In this document: piece after piece, positions 41,528-50,200 of the stretch
Numbering within the stretch: position 1 is the stretch's first letter
Layout of the letters: each line of letters opens with the position of its first letter
DNA from: Nemorincola caseinilytica
GTDB lineage: Bacteria; Bacteroidota; Bacteroidia; Chitinophagales; Chitinophagaceae
Length of the DNA: 64,000 nt
Assembly (NCBI RefSeq): GCF_039540515.1
Contig: NZ_BAABFA010000009.1
Span: forward strand, 1 to 64,000
Direction: 5' to 3'
Translations under genes and position numbers: made by a program
The notes under the pieces: model-generated
Told to the model about the DNA's origin: nothing
Databases searched by the model: none
What the model saw: the letters and a program-made list of their open reading frames with translations, nothing else

Positions 41528-42226
41528 TTACTGGTTGAAGTTGAATTTGAAGCCTATACCGTGTATGGTCTGTAGCTTGGCGGCCGTCTGGGCCTTCAGG
41601 TATTTCCTTATCTTGGTAATGAACACATCCATGCTGCGGCCCAGGAAGTAATCGTCCTTGCCCCATACGTTCATCAGTATCTCGTCGCGTTTCAGCACAC
41701 GGTTGGCGTTCAGGCACAGGTAGCGTATCAGGTCGGCCTCGCGCTGGGTCAGCTGGTACTCTACTTTCTCGTTGCGCAGTATCAGGTTCGAGTAGTCGAA
41801 ATCCAGTTCGCCTATCTTGAACACCACCGGCCCGGGATCTTCTTTTTTCTTGCTCCTTTTTACGAACACCTGTATGCGCAGCAGCAGTTCCTGCAGGTTA
41901 TAAGGCTTTGTAACATAATCATCTGCGCCACTTTCAAAGCCCGCTATCTTGTCATCGTCCATGTTCTTCGACGACAGAAGGATGATGGGTATGTTCTCGT
42001 TCTTCTTGCGTATGCTATTGGCCAGTTCCATGCCGTCCTTTTTGCCGGGCAGCATTATATCCAGCAGGCATATGTCGTAGATATTCTTCATGAACTGGTG
42101 CCAGGCGGTATCGCCATCGGTACAGTGCGTCACATCATAATCCTGCTTCTGTAAGTAGTCTTTCACTACATACCCCAGCACGGGATCATCTTCCACTAAA
42201 AGTATCTTCAGTTTAGGTTGCGACAT
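41528..42226 (-). CDS. OmpR/PhoB-type response regulator
   Basis: This 232-residue regulator has a receiver domain (residues 1-120) with the acidic pair ED at 12-13, phospho-acceptor Asp56 in LLDIMLPG, and the switch Lys in VTKPYN. A winged-helix DNA-binding domain follows (YQLTQREADLIRYLCLNANRVLKRDEIL ... GRSMDVFITKIRKYL). This is the RprY-like class in Bacteroidota. The ATG at 42226 is chosen over a TTG four codons earlier. No kinase gene is adjacent. The PAS kinase at 27901 is soluble and of a different class, so pairing is doubtful. Confidence 0.93.
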   Translation of the reverse strand: MSQPKLKILLVEDDPVLGYVVKDYLQKQDYDVTHCTDGDTAWHQFMKNIYDICLLDIMLPGKKDGMELANSIRKKNENIPIILLSSKNMDDDKIAGFESGADDYVTKPYNLQELLLRIQVFVKRSKKKEDPGPVVFKIGELDFDYSNLILRNEKVEYQLTQREADLIRYLCLNANRVLKRDEILMNVWGKDDYFLGRSMDVFITKIRKYLKAQTAAKLQTIHGIGFKFNFNQ

Positions 42227-42319
42227 ATGCGAAAACAAAGCTATTTCCGGTGCTAAAGTAATATTTCTATGATGAAAGCAACAATACTGAACAAATATAA
42301 TATATGTTAACGGGTGAAT

Positions 42320-42904
42320 TTATTTTACCCTCCCCGGGTTCTGCGTTATAAAGCTCTCCCAAGACCCTGCTTTTTTTGTGCGCTGCGGCTTGCTTTCGGG
42401 CTCGGGCCCCACTAGCTGCGCAGCCCTTGCTTCATAGTGGTGGCACAGCGCCACGGCCACGGCATCGGTGGCATCCATATATTTCACATCGTCCACTATG
42501 TTCAGCGTATGCTGCAGCATCTTCCATATCTGCTCTTTGGTAGCGCCACCGCGGCCCGTCACTGCCTGCTTCACCTTTCGGGGCGAGTACTCTACGGCCT
42601 GCAGCCCGCTCATCATGGCCGCCGCTATTGCCACACCCTGTGCCCGGCCCAGCTTCAGCATGCTCTGCACATTCTTGCCAAAGAAAGGCGCCTCTATGGC
42701 CACGGCCGTAGGCCGGTGCAGGGTGATGATGCTCTCCATCTTCTTGTATATGAGCCGCAGCCGCTCAGAGTGGTCCTTGTGCTTCGATAGCTGCAGCACG
42801 CCCATTTCTATCAGCGATACGTTACTTTTGTTCACCGATATAAGGCCATATCCCATCACCAGTGTGCCGGGGTCTATACCCAGTATAATGTGGTCGTTCT
42901 TCAA
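42320..42904 (-). CDS. ruvC: Holliday junction resolvase RuvC (TTG start)
   Basis: This 194-residue nuclease resolves Holliday junctions with RuvAB. All four catalytic acids are visible: Asp11 (GIDPG), Glu71 (AIEAPFFGKN), Asp144 and Asp147 (MDATDAVAVALCH). The C-terminal about 30 residues are a basic extension. The only start near the conserved IILGIDPG is TTG at 42904, as the frame has no ATG upstream before a stop. A -7 box, TACTTTTG, lies at 42933-42940. The start codon is only 23 bp from that of the divergent gene. Confidence 0.92.
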   Translation of the reverse strand: MKNDHIILGIDPGTLVMGYGLISVNKSNVSLIEMGVLQLSKHKDHSERLRLIYKKMESIITLHRPTAVAIEAPFFGKNVQSMLKLGRAQGVAIAAAMMSGLQAVEYSPRKVKQAVTGRGGATKEQIWKMLQHTLNIVDDVKYMDATDAVAVALCHHYEARAAQLVGPEPESKPQRTKKAGSWESFITQNPGRVK

Positions 42905-42927
42905 GAAAAAGCTCGCTGCTCGTTTAG

Positions 42928-43869
42928 GTGAACAAAAGTATCAAAATATGGCTTAACTATACCATTGGCGCGGCCATATGCGCGCTGCTGCTGTACACCA
43001 TATATGGGCAGGTGCGGCAGCAGGCCACGGGCATGGGCCAGCACCTGTGGGTGCATACCGGGCCATCATGGCTGCTGGCGGCCTGCATAGCCCTTATGCT
43101 GCTGAACACATGGCTGGAAAGCTACAAATGGCATACCCTGGTATCGTGGGCCGAGGCCACACCCTACCGCACGGCGCTGGCATCGTACCTGGCAGGTGTG
43201 GCATTTTCCATCATCACGCCCAACCGCATAGGCGAGTACCCGGGGCGCATACTGTACCTGGGCGGCCGCAATACTTTTCGCTACATCAACATATCGGTAT
43301 CGGGTATCGTATCGCAATTGGCTGGTATCTACACCTTTGGCCTCATGGGGCTTGTGTATTACAATTTCGCCTTTCCATCGCCTTTGGCAAAGGCCGCGCT
43401 GGCAGGCTGTATCACAATTAACATTCTTATAGCAGTGGTATACTGGCGCTTCGATGCATGGCTACCCGTAATGGAGAAAAGCAAGTATCTGCGCAGGTTC
43501 GCGGTGTATGGCAGGCTCATGGGCAGGGTGTCTGCCGCCAACAGAATGAGGGTATTGGGCATATCGCTGCTGCGTGTAGCGGTATTCACGGCACAGTATT
43601 TGTTTCTCCTCAGGTGGATGAATGTAGAGCTGCCGCTGCTGCAGGGCTTCTGCCTGGCGGCCCTCTTTTTCTGGATAATGGCGGTAGTGCCCTCGCTGGC
43701 CCTCACCGAACTGGGAATAAGGGGAACGGTAAGCATATACGTCTTCCAGCATTTTTCTGCCAATACCATAGGCATACTGGCGGCCACAGGGGGCATATGG
43801 CTCCTCAACCTCATAGTTCCATCGGTATTGGGCAGTATACTAATAGTAAGAATGAAATGGGTAAGATAG
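42928..43869 (+). CDS. UPF0104 / lysylphosphatidylglycerol synthase TM-region family protein (GTG start)
   Basis: This 313-residue integral membrane protein has about eight helices. Family features of the AglD/MprF flippase-like domain are present: LNTWLESYKWHTL, the central FSIITPNRIGEYPGRILYL (residues about 90-108) and the late ALTELGIRG. In MprF this domain flips aminoacyl lipids. In archaea and Bacteroidota, stand-alone copies are linked to lipid or glycan export. Translation must begin at GTG (42928), as the frame has no nearby ATG before the membrane segment. It overlaps the next gene by 13 bases. Confidence 0.83.
   Translation: MNKSIKIWLNYTIGAAICALLLYTIYGQVRQQATGMGQHLWVHTGPSWLLAACIALMLLNTWLESYKWHTLVSWAEATPYRTALASYLAGVAFSIITPNRIGEYPGRILYLGGRNTFRYINISVSGIVSQLAGIYTFGLMGLVYYNFAFPSPLAKAALAGCITINILIAVVYWRFDAWLPVMEKSKYLRRFAVYGRLMGRVSAANRMRVLGISLLRVAVFTAQYLFLLRWMNVELPLLQGFCLAALFFWIMAVVPSLALTELGIRGTVSIYVFQHFSANTIGILAATGGIWLLNLIVPSVLGSILIVRMKWVR
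42933..42940 (-). promoter_or_regulatory. -7 promoter box of ruvC inside the divergent gene
   Basis: TACTTTTG on the minus strand fits TAnnTTTG, 28 bases upstream of the ruvC TTG. It overlaps codons 2-5 of the divergent plus-strand gene. Confidence 0.5.
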
Positions 43870-44675
43870 GAACAAGGGCTTTGATGACGCTGGCGATGGC
43901 CGCTATGCTGTATGCCATACCTCACCGGGCCGCTGCGCAGTACGACTTCTGCAACTCGCGCAATACCAGCTACAAACATGGCGAACGGCTGAAGTTCAAG
44001 GTGTATTACAACATGGGCTTCATCTGGATATACGCAGGCGATGCTACCTTCACCACCACATCCAAGGACCTGGGCGGACAAAAGGTTTTCTACATAGCGG
44101 GCTATGGCAAAACGGCCAGCTCATACGAGTGGTTCTACAAGGTGCGCGACATGTACGAGACCTATGTGGACCAGGAGACCATGCTGCCCGTGCGCTTCAT
44201 ACGCGATGTGAATGAAGGTGGCCTGAAGTTCAAACATGATGTCACGTTCGACCACAGTAAACGCAATGCCGTATCGGCAGGCAAGGACTACCAGATACCT
44301 GCCTGCACGCAGGATGTGCTATCGGCCATATACTTTGCCCGCAATATAGACTACAGCAGGTATCACCCCGGCGACCGTATCCCGTTCGATATGTTCCTCG
44401 ACGATAAGGTATATTCCCTCTACATCAAGTACCTGGGCAAGGAACGTATAGAGACCAAGCGCGGCACCTTCAACGCCATAAAGATCGCGCCATTGCTCAT
44501 AGATGGCACCATATTCAGCGGTGGCGAGAAGATGACGGTATGGGTGAGCGACGACAAGAACCACATACCGCTGCGCGTGAACAGCCCCATAACGGTAGGC
44601 AGCATAAAGGTGGACCTGATGGAATATGACAACTTGCGCAACCCCTTCGATGCCCTCGTGAGCCTGAACAACTAG
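43857..44675 (+). CDS. Exported DUF3108 protein
   Basis: This 272-residue protein has a signal peptide (LMTLAMAAMLYAIP, cleavage after RAAAQ). The mature part matches the DUF3108 pattern: GERLKFKVYYNMGFIWIYAGDAT near the start, YEWFYKVRDMYETYVD, and PLRVNSPITVGSIKVDL at the end, a beta-rich periplasmic or outer-membrane-associated fold of unknown role. Its ATG at 43857 lies inside the preceding gene (13-base overlap), so the two are coupled. Fifteen of its 19 isoleucines use ATA, a good example of the window's codon bias. Confidence 0.83.
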   Translation: MGKIGTRALMTLAMAAMLYAIPHRAAAQYDFCNSRNTSYKHGERLKFKVYYNMGFIWIYAGDATFTTTSKDLGGQKVFYIAGYGKTASSYEWFYKVRDMYETYVDQETMLPVRFIRDVNEGGLKFKHDVTFDHSKRNAVSAGKDYQIPACTQDVLSAIYFARNIDYSRYHPGDRIPFDMFLDDKVYSLYIKYLGKERIETKRGTFNAIKIAPLLIDGTIFSGGEKMTVWVSDDKNHIPLRVNSPITVGSIKVDLMEYDNLRNPFDALVSLNN

Positions 44676-44708
44676 CCGAACAGTACCACGCCCATTGCCC
44701 CAACCGAA

Positions 44709-44764
44709 CGACTCTCTACTATCTACTTTCGACTCTCTACTATCTACTAACGACCATCTACTAA
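44709..44764. repeat. 21-bp tandem repeat, 2.6 copies, at a convergent junction
   Basis: CGACTCTCTACTATCTAC plus TTT or AA repeats at 44709 and 44730, with a partial third copy at 44751 that overlaps the flippase stop codon (44761). It fills the gap between the DUF3108 gene and the flippase gene. Confidence 0.8.
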
Positions 44765-46272
44765 AACAGTCGCTTGTTCTTCTTTATGGCGGCCAGGTAC
44801 TCTGTGAGGTCGGCAGAGGGGCGCAGCCACAGCAGCATGATGAAGTAAACAATGCCTATGACCGCGCTGCGCAGGCAGGCATCGGCAAAGGCATTGATGT
44901 ATATATGCCGTACCGTGCTGAAGAAATGCGGCAGGAAATAGCCCGCAACCAGTGCAGGCGCCGCAGCCACTAGTACCAGCAATGTATTGCGCGAGAACGG
45001 CTGCATGCCCAGCTTTTTCCATATGAACAGGCACTTCACCGTATTGAACGATATCATGGTGATGGCCGTGGCCCATGCCGCGCCGAAAACGCTATACTGT
45101 GGTACCAGCACTCTTATGAGCACGAACAGTACCACTACCAGCACCAGAGACAGGTAAAAGTTGAACTTGTAATAGTTGGTGATGGACAGTACCTGGTCGT
45201 TCATGCCCGTGGCTATGTTCACGAGGTTGCCCAGCGCCAGTATCAGGAAAACGGGCGCGAGGTCGGCATAGCCTGCCGGGAATATCTGCAGCACATTGCC
45301 CAGGTTGCAACACAGCAGCAGCCCCATACCCACCGTAGCTATCAGTATATTATTGGACGAGCGGCGAAAGAGATCGGCCGCCTTCGGCAGGTCGTTCTCG
45401 GTAAATGCCTTGGCCAGTACCGTGTAGCTGGCCGGTATCAGCGCCTTCGACGGTATCTGCAGAAAGGAAATGAGCACCAGCGCGTTGCGGTATACTGCCG
45501 CCGATGCGAAACCACCATGGTCGTAGAACGGCAGCAGCATCACATCCATATAGTTCACCAGCAGCACTGACGATGCCAAGAGGAAGTGATACCAGGTGAA
45601 GTGTATCATTTCGCGGTACTCGGCATTAGAAAGGTCGGTGCGCCCTAGCGACAGCCCGAAATCTTTGGTGCGGGCAGAGAGCCATACCATCACCACTATG
45701 GGCATGGCATACAGCAGTATACTGCCTTTTATAAGTGTATCGAACCCTATATACCCGGTAGCGAAGAGCAATAGTACCACCATGAAGCCCACACGGTAGG
45801 CCACCTCGCGCATGAAGGCGGCCACTGCTACTTTTAGCTGCGAGGCCAGGTACTGCTCCAGCAGCACCATATATATGAACAGGAGGGTATAGAAGGGCAG
45901 CCACTCGAAGTATCCGTTCATCAGCGGCTGGTCGGCCGGCTGAAAGTGACCCAGTATCCATGGCCGCAGCATGTAGTAGGCCACCGTTACCAGGCATAGT
46001 ATGGCCACAGGTATGGCAAAGGTGAAGGTGAGCAACGCCCGCTTCTTGCGCCCGTTCTCGGCAAAGCGGTGAACATAGACACTGAGCGTACTATTGAGGC
46101 CCACCAGCAGTATCTGCGAAAGGGTCACCGCATAGTTGGTGAAATTGCCCATGAACCCATATTCGCGCTTGGCTATATATTTAGTAGATACCCATGTGAT
46201 GACGGCGCCAAGTATCGCCCCCATACCGGTGACAAGTATGTTCTTTGCTGATTGCCGGAAGACAATACCCAT
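44761..46272 (-). CDS. Wzx/MATE-like polysaccharide flippase
   Basis: This 503-residue membrane protein has about 14 helices and the oligosaccharide-flippase pattern: a start FRQSAKNILVTGMGAILGAVITWVSTKYI, central LLVNYMDVMLLPF and IPSKALIPASYTVLAKAF. Such proteins move undecaprenyl-linked glycan units or teichoic-acid-like precursors to the periplasm. It is the first gene of the polysaccharide region but points away from it, divergent from the FkbM methyltransferase. The ATG at 46272 is clear. The substrate is unknown. Confidence 0.85.
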   Translation of the reverse strand: MGIVFRQSAKNILVTGMGAILGAVITWVSTKYIAKREYGFMGNFTNYAVTLSQILLVGLNSTLSVYVHRFAENGRKKRALLTFTFAIPVAILCLVTVAYYMLRPWILGHFQPADQPLMNGYFEWLPFYTLLFIYMVLLEQYLASQLKVAVAAFMREVAYRVGFMVVLLLFATGYIGFDTLIKGSILLYAMPIVVMVWLSARTKDFGLSLGRTDLSNAEYREMIHFTWYHFLLASSVLLVNYMDVMLLPFYDHGGFASAAVYRNALVLISFLQIPSKALIPASYTVLAKAFTENDLPKAADLFRRSSNNILIATVGMGLLLCCNLGNVLQIFPAGYADLAPVFLILALGNLVNIATGMNDQVLSITNYYKFNFYLSLVLVVVLFVLIRVLVPQYSVFGAAWATAITMISFNTVKCLFIWKKLGMQPFSRNTLLVLVAAAPALVAGYFLPHFFSTVRHIYINAFADACLRSAVIGIVYFIMLLWLRPSADLTEYLAAIKKNKRLF

Positions 46273-46335
46273 GGCCGCAAAGGTCAGCTATTGAAGATAA
46301 AGTTCAAAACCCCCGCTACAATAACGGCTTTTCTT

Positions 46336-46343
46336 TACTTTTG
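46336..46343 (+). promoter_or_regulatory. -7 promoter box of the FkbM gene
   Basis: TACTTTTG fits TAnnTTTG, 38 bases before the ATG at 46382. A -33 TTTG is not apparent. Confidence 0.5.
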
Positions 46344-46381
46344 ACATTCGCAAAAATCAATATAAATAATTTCAATGCATC

Positions 46382-47107
46382 ATGTCGCAGAAAACAAAAA
46401 GGATCGTTCGTAAGCTCCGGTCGTTCTGGCCTATGATGAAGGGGTACGGTAACGTTTCTTTTTCACAGTTCGGGGAAGACATTATCATGCAGAAGATGCT
46501 GGAACGGTATAATGTCTCCAACATCACCTACCTCGACATTGGCGCCAACGACCCCATCAACGGCAGCAATACCTACAATTTCTACCTGCGCGGCTACAAG
46601 GGCGTGCTGGTAGAGCCCAATGTGGCCCTCTGCGACAAGATACGGAAGATACGCCCTCACGATACCTGCCTCAACTTCGGTATAGGTATCGATAATAATA
46701 CCGAGGCCGACTACTATATGTTCTCAGAACAGCACTGGGGTATGAACACCTTCTCTAAAGAAGAGGCCGAGAACTACGAGCGCGAAGGCATAAAGATACA
46801 GCAGGTGCTGAAGCTGCCGCTGAAGGAGATAAACCAGGTGATAGCCGAGAATTTTACCGAGGCGCCTACCGTGGTATCGCTGGATGTGGAAGGGCTGGAC
46901 GAGATAATACTGCAGAAGATGGACCTGGACAAGTACCAACCGCTGCTGATATGCGTAGAGACCGTGAACTACAACAAACGGGGCGAGCTATCGAAACGCA
47001 GCTCTATACTGGACCTGCTGGACAAGAAGGGCTACTTCATATATGCCGATACGCATGTGAACACCATATTTTGCTCACGCTCGCGCTACAATGCGCTTAT
47101 TAAGTAA
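46382..47107 (+). CDS. FkbM-family SAM-dependent methyltransferase
   Basis: This 241-residue protein has the FkbM pattern: QFGEDIIMQKML, YLDIGANDPINGSNTYNFY (SAM-binding motif I, about residues 56-75), KGVLVEPN, and VVSLDVEGLDEIILQKMDL. Many such enzymes O-methylate sugars in surface glycans. It is transcribed away from the flippase and stands ahead of the nucleotide-sugar genes, so methylation of a polysaccharide residue is a reasonable inference. The first 15 residues are strongly basic. About 190 bp with a palindromic repeat separate it from gmd. Confidence 0.87.
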   Translation: MSQKTKRIVRKLRSFWPMMKGYGNVSFSQFGEDIIMQKMLERYNVSNITYLDIGANDPINGSNTYNFYLRGYKGVLVEPNVALCDKIRKIRPHDTCLNFGIGIDNNTEADYYMFSEQHWGMNTFSKEEAENYEREGIKIQQVLKLPLKEINQVIAENFTEAPTVVSLDVEGLDEIILQKMDLDKYQPLLICVETVNYNKRGELSKRSSILDLLDKKGYFIYADTHVNTIFCSRSRYNALIK

Positions 47108-47162
47108 CCCCTAATGACCGCTATTATCAAAATGACCTTTCATAGCGCGAGGGCGCTCCATC

Positions 47163-47195
47163 ACCTCCCCTTTGGGGAGGCTGGGAGGGGCTTAA
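47163..47195. repeat. GC-rich palindromic intergenic repeat, copy 4
   Basis: CCTCCCC-TTT-GGGGAGG followed by CTGGGAGGGGCTT, between the FkbM gene and gmd, in the same orientation as copies 1 and 2. Confidence 0.75.
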
Positions 47196-47298
47196 CACCA
47201 GCGATACACGGTCATAATATTGATAGCAGGTCATTATCATTCGCTACATTCGCACTACCGGACCTAAATATATCATAAGACCATAATAAGCTAGCAGG

Positions 47299-48411
47299 AT
47301 GAAAAAAGCCCTGATAACAGGCATAACGGGACAAGATGGAGCCTACCTGGCAGAACTACTGCTGGAGAAGGGATACGAGGTATATGGCATCAAACGCCGC
47401 ACCTCCCTCATCAACACTGCCCGTATAGACCATTTATACAAGGACGTACACGAGCAGGATATAAAGTTCAAGCTCTACTACGGCGACCTCACCGACTCGT
47501 CCAACATCATTCGCATCATACAGGAGGTTCAGCCCGACGAGATATACAACCTCGGCGCCATGAGCCATGTGCAGGTGAGCTTCGAAGAGCCCGAATATGC
47601 CGCCAATACCGATGCCCTTGGTACGCTGCGCCTGATGGAGGCCATACGCATACTGAAGCTGGAAAAGAAGACACGCATCTACCAGGCATCTACGTCCGAG
47701 CTATATGGCAAGGTACAGGCCATACCCCAGAACGAGGAGACACCCTTCTACCCGCGATCGCCCTATGGCGTGGCCAAGCTATATGCCTACTGGATAACCG
47801 TGAACTACCGCGAGGCATACGGCATGTATGCCTGCAACGGCATACTCTTCAACCACGAAAGCCCGCTGCGCGGCGAGACCTTCGTCACGCGTAAGATAAC
47901 CCGCGCCGTGGCCGAGATAGTACTGGGCCTGAAGAGCAAGCTGTGGCTGGGCAACCTGGATGCCAAACGCGACTGGGGCCATGCCAAAGACTATGTAGAG
48001 GCCATGTGGCTGATGCTGCAGCAGGCAGAGCCCGAGGATTTTGTGATAGCTACCGGCACCACTACCCCAGTGCGCGAGTTCGTGCGCATGGCTTTTGCCC
48101 ATGCGGGTGTAGAGGTAGGCTTCGAGGGCGAGGGTGTGAACGAGGTGGCCATTGTACGCGCGGTACACAATACCGAGTGCCAGGCAAAACCAGGCGATGT
48201 GGTGCTGGAGGTAGACCCCCGCTATTTTCGCCCTACCGAGGTAGACCTGCTGCTGGGCGATGCCACCAAGGCAAAGCAGAAGCTGGGCTGGGAACCAAGG
48301 TACAAGCTGGACGAACTGGTAAAGGAAATGGTAGATGCCGATCTGGAACACTTCCGTAAGGAGGCCCTGCTAAAGGCTTCGGGCTACCGCATCCGCAGCG
48401 AGCACCACTAG
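47299..48411 (+). CDS. gmd: GDP-mannose 4,6-dehydratase
   Basis: This 370-residue SDR enzyme makes GDP-4-keto-6-deoxy-mannose, the precursor of GDP-fucose, GDP-rhamnose and GDP-perosamine. It has the NADP-binding GITGQDGAYL (8-17), catalytic STSELYGK (131-138) and active-site Tyr156/Lys160 in YGVAK. Family features NHESPLRGETFVTRK and RDWGHAKDYVEAM are present, and the C-terminal RPTEVDLLLGDATKAKQKLGW is typical of Gmd. No fcl (GDP-fucose synthase) follows. The SDR at 50197 may use the product. Confidence 0.95.
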   Translation: MKKALITGITGQDGAYLAELLLEKGYEVYGIKRRTSLINTARIDHLYKDVHEQDIKFKLYYGDLTDSSNIIRIIQEVQPDEIYNLGAMSHVQVSFEEPEYAANTDALGTLRLMEAIRILKLEKKTRIYQASTSELYGKVQAIPQNEETPFYPRSPYGVAKLYAYWITVNYREAYGMYACNGILFNHESPLRGETFVTRKITRAVAEIVLGLKSKLWLGNLDAKRDWGHAKDYVEAMWLMLQQAEPEDFVIATGTTTPVREFVRMAFAHAGVEVGFEGEGVNEVAIVRAVHNTECQAKPGDVVLEVDPRYFRPTEVDLLLGDATKAKQKLGWEPRYKLDELVKEMVDADLEHFRKEALLKASGYRIRSEHH

Positions 48412-48462
48412 GCGCAGCACTAACATTAAAGAACACAAGACACCTTTTATAAGTTATAAGAT

Positions 48463-48903
48463 ATGGCCGAGACACTTGGCATGCTTTGCGACAAGCTCAC
48501 CATCGTAAAGCTGAAACAATACCACACTGAAGATGCCACCCGCCTGGCCAGCCTGGCCGGGCAGGAAAAGATGCTGCAACAGGAGATAGACGAATTTGTG
48601 GCCAAAGCCCTTGCAGGCGAGATACCACAGGAAAAGCTATCATTTGCTGCCAATAAGGTGTTCAAGGCCGCGGGCAACGACATACGCGAGATAACAGGCT
48701 CTATAGGTGTGGTCTTTGCCGACCTGGCCGATGTGAACTGTAAGCTGTGGCACGAGCAGGAGAAGGTATACGACTTCGAGAACGTGCCTGTGGCCGAGAA
48801 GGATGTGGTGGTGCGCCAGCTGGCCCACCTGAACCTGGAGCGCAACAAATGCATAGACGAGATAGACAGGCAATTCGCAACCCTGGTAAAAGAAAAGAAA
48901 TAA
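48463..48903 (+). CDS. Helical protein of unknown function in sugar cluster
   Basis: This 146-residue cytoplasmic protein is largely alpha-helical. Motifs are LCDKLTIVKLKQYH at the N-terminus, VNCKLWHEQEKVYDFE in the middle, and HLNLERNKCIDEID near the end. This pattern recalls the DUF6165/DUF4254 type of small proteins found in polysaccharide clusters, but I cannot assign it firmly. It lies 51 bp after gmd and one base before the methyltransferase gene, so it is surely in the same transcript. A structural or chaperone-like role with a glycosyl or methyl transferase is conceivable. Confidence 0.65.
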   Translation: MAETLGMLCDKLTIVKLKQYHTEDATRLASLAGQEKMLQQEIDEFVAKALAGEIPQEKLSFAANKVFKAAGNDIREITGSIGVVFADLADVNCKLWHEQEKVYDFENVPVAEKDVVVRQLAHLNLERNKCIDEIDRQFATLVKEKK

Positions 48904-48904
48904 C

Positions 48905-50200
48905 ATGCACATAAGAAAGAGGAACACCTGCCGTGTGTGCGGGTCTACAGCATTGGTAAGGGTCATAGACCTGGGCCCGCAGTACCTGCAGGGCTCCTTC
49001 GTGAAGCCGGGCAAAGAGCTGCCCTCGCAGCGCAAGATACCCTGTACCATACTGCGCTGCGACCCGCAGGTAGATGAGAACGCCTGCGGCCTGCTGCAGA
49101 TGGAGCACTCTGTGCCGCCGGAGATACTGTATGATGCATACTGGTACCGCTCCGGTACCAATGCCACCATGCGCGGCCACCTGAAGGGCATAGCCGATAC
49201 TGCCATGCACCTCATAGGCAAGCCCCACGCCACCGTGCTGGATATAGGCTGCAACGATGGCACCCTGCTGGGCAACTACCCCGCCGGCTATACCAAGTAT
49301 GGCGTAGACCCATCGGATGTGGCAAAGGAGATAAAGTTCGAGAACACTACGGTGGTGACGGATATTTTCCCTTCCTCTATCCTGTTCGATAAAGTGGGTA
49401 ATGGCGTGATGGACATCATCACTTCCATAGCCATGTTCTACGACCTGGAGCAGCCCGTGGAGTTCGTAAAGGGCATCAAAAAACTGCTGGCGCCTAATGG
49501 CCTGTGGGTGTTCGAGATGTCCTATATGCCGCACATGCTGCAGCTCGATTCTTATGATACCATTTGCCACGAACACCTGGAATACTACAGCCTGGCGGTG
49601 ATAGAGAACATCATGCGCAGGGCAGGCATGAAGGTTTTCAAGATAGAGTTCAACGACATAAACGGTGGCAGCATACGCTGCTATGCCACGCACGAGAACA
49701 ATACCACCTTCGGTACACCGGAGGATGCACGCCTGATGAACGATGTGCGCCTGAAGGAGTTCGATATGGAGCTGGACACCGACAAACCCTACCTGGCCTT
49801 CCAGGCAAGGATAGACAAGATAAAGACCGACCTGCACCAGGCGCTGGTAAAGCTGAAGAAAGAGGGCAAGCGCATACATATATACGGTGCATCTACCAAG
49901 GGCAACACCATACTGCAGTGGTGCGATATAGATAACACACTGGTAGACTATGCCGCCGAGCGCAACCCTGATAAATACGGTGCGCGCACGCTGGGTACCG
50001 ACATACCCATCATCAGCGAGGCCGAATCGCGCGCTATGAAGCCTGACTACTACCTGGTACTGCCATGGCACTTCAAGACAGAGTTCATAGAGCGCGAAAG
50101 GGAGACCCTGATGAACGGCACCAGCCTCATCTTCCCTCTGCCTGTGATGGATATTTTCACCAAGGACGACCTGGAAGGAAGTACTGTTTCGATACCATGA
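48905..50200 (+). CDS. Two-domain sugar C-methyltransferase-like protein
   Basis: This 431-residue protein has an N-terminal zinc-binding-like domain (CRVCGS at about 9-14, then CDPQVDENACGLLQ), a SAM-binding methyltransferase core (TVLDIGCNDGTLLGNYP, about residues 110-126) and a C-terminal domain with IHIYGASTKGNTILQWC and the ending DYYLVLPWHFKTEF. This is the architecture of NDP-hexose C-methyltransferases such as TylC3 and related sugar enzymes. It likely C-methylates the keto-sugar made by Gmd or a relative. The stop overlaps the next gene's ATG (ATGA). Confidence 0.87.
   Translation: MHIRKRNTCRVCGSTALVRVIDLGPQYLQGSFVKPGKELPSQRKIPCTILRCDPQVDENACGLLQMEHSVPPEILYDAYWYRSGTNATMRGHLKGIADTAMHLIGKPHATVLDIGCNDGTLLGNYPAGYTKYGVDPSDVAKEIKFENTTVVTDIFPSSILFDKVGNGVMDIITSIAMFYDLEQPVEFVKGIKKLLAPNGLWVFEMSYMPHMLQLDSYDTICHEHLEYYSLAVIENIMRRAGMKVFKIEFNDINGGSIRCYATHENNTTFGTPEDARLMNDVRLKEFDMELDTDKPYLAFQARIDKIKTDLHQALVKLKKEGKRIHIYGASTKGNTILQWCDIDNTLVDYAAERNPDKYGARTLGTDIPIISEAESRAMKPDYYLVLPWHFKTEFIERERETLMNGTSLIFPLPVMDIFTKDDLEGSTVSIP

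Noticed and set aside
48701..50071. 456-codon minus-strand open frame
   Set aside because: It is antisense to the C-methyltransferase-like gene, which carries a clear SAM-binding motif and zinc-binding Cys residues.
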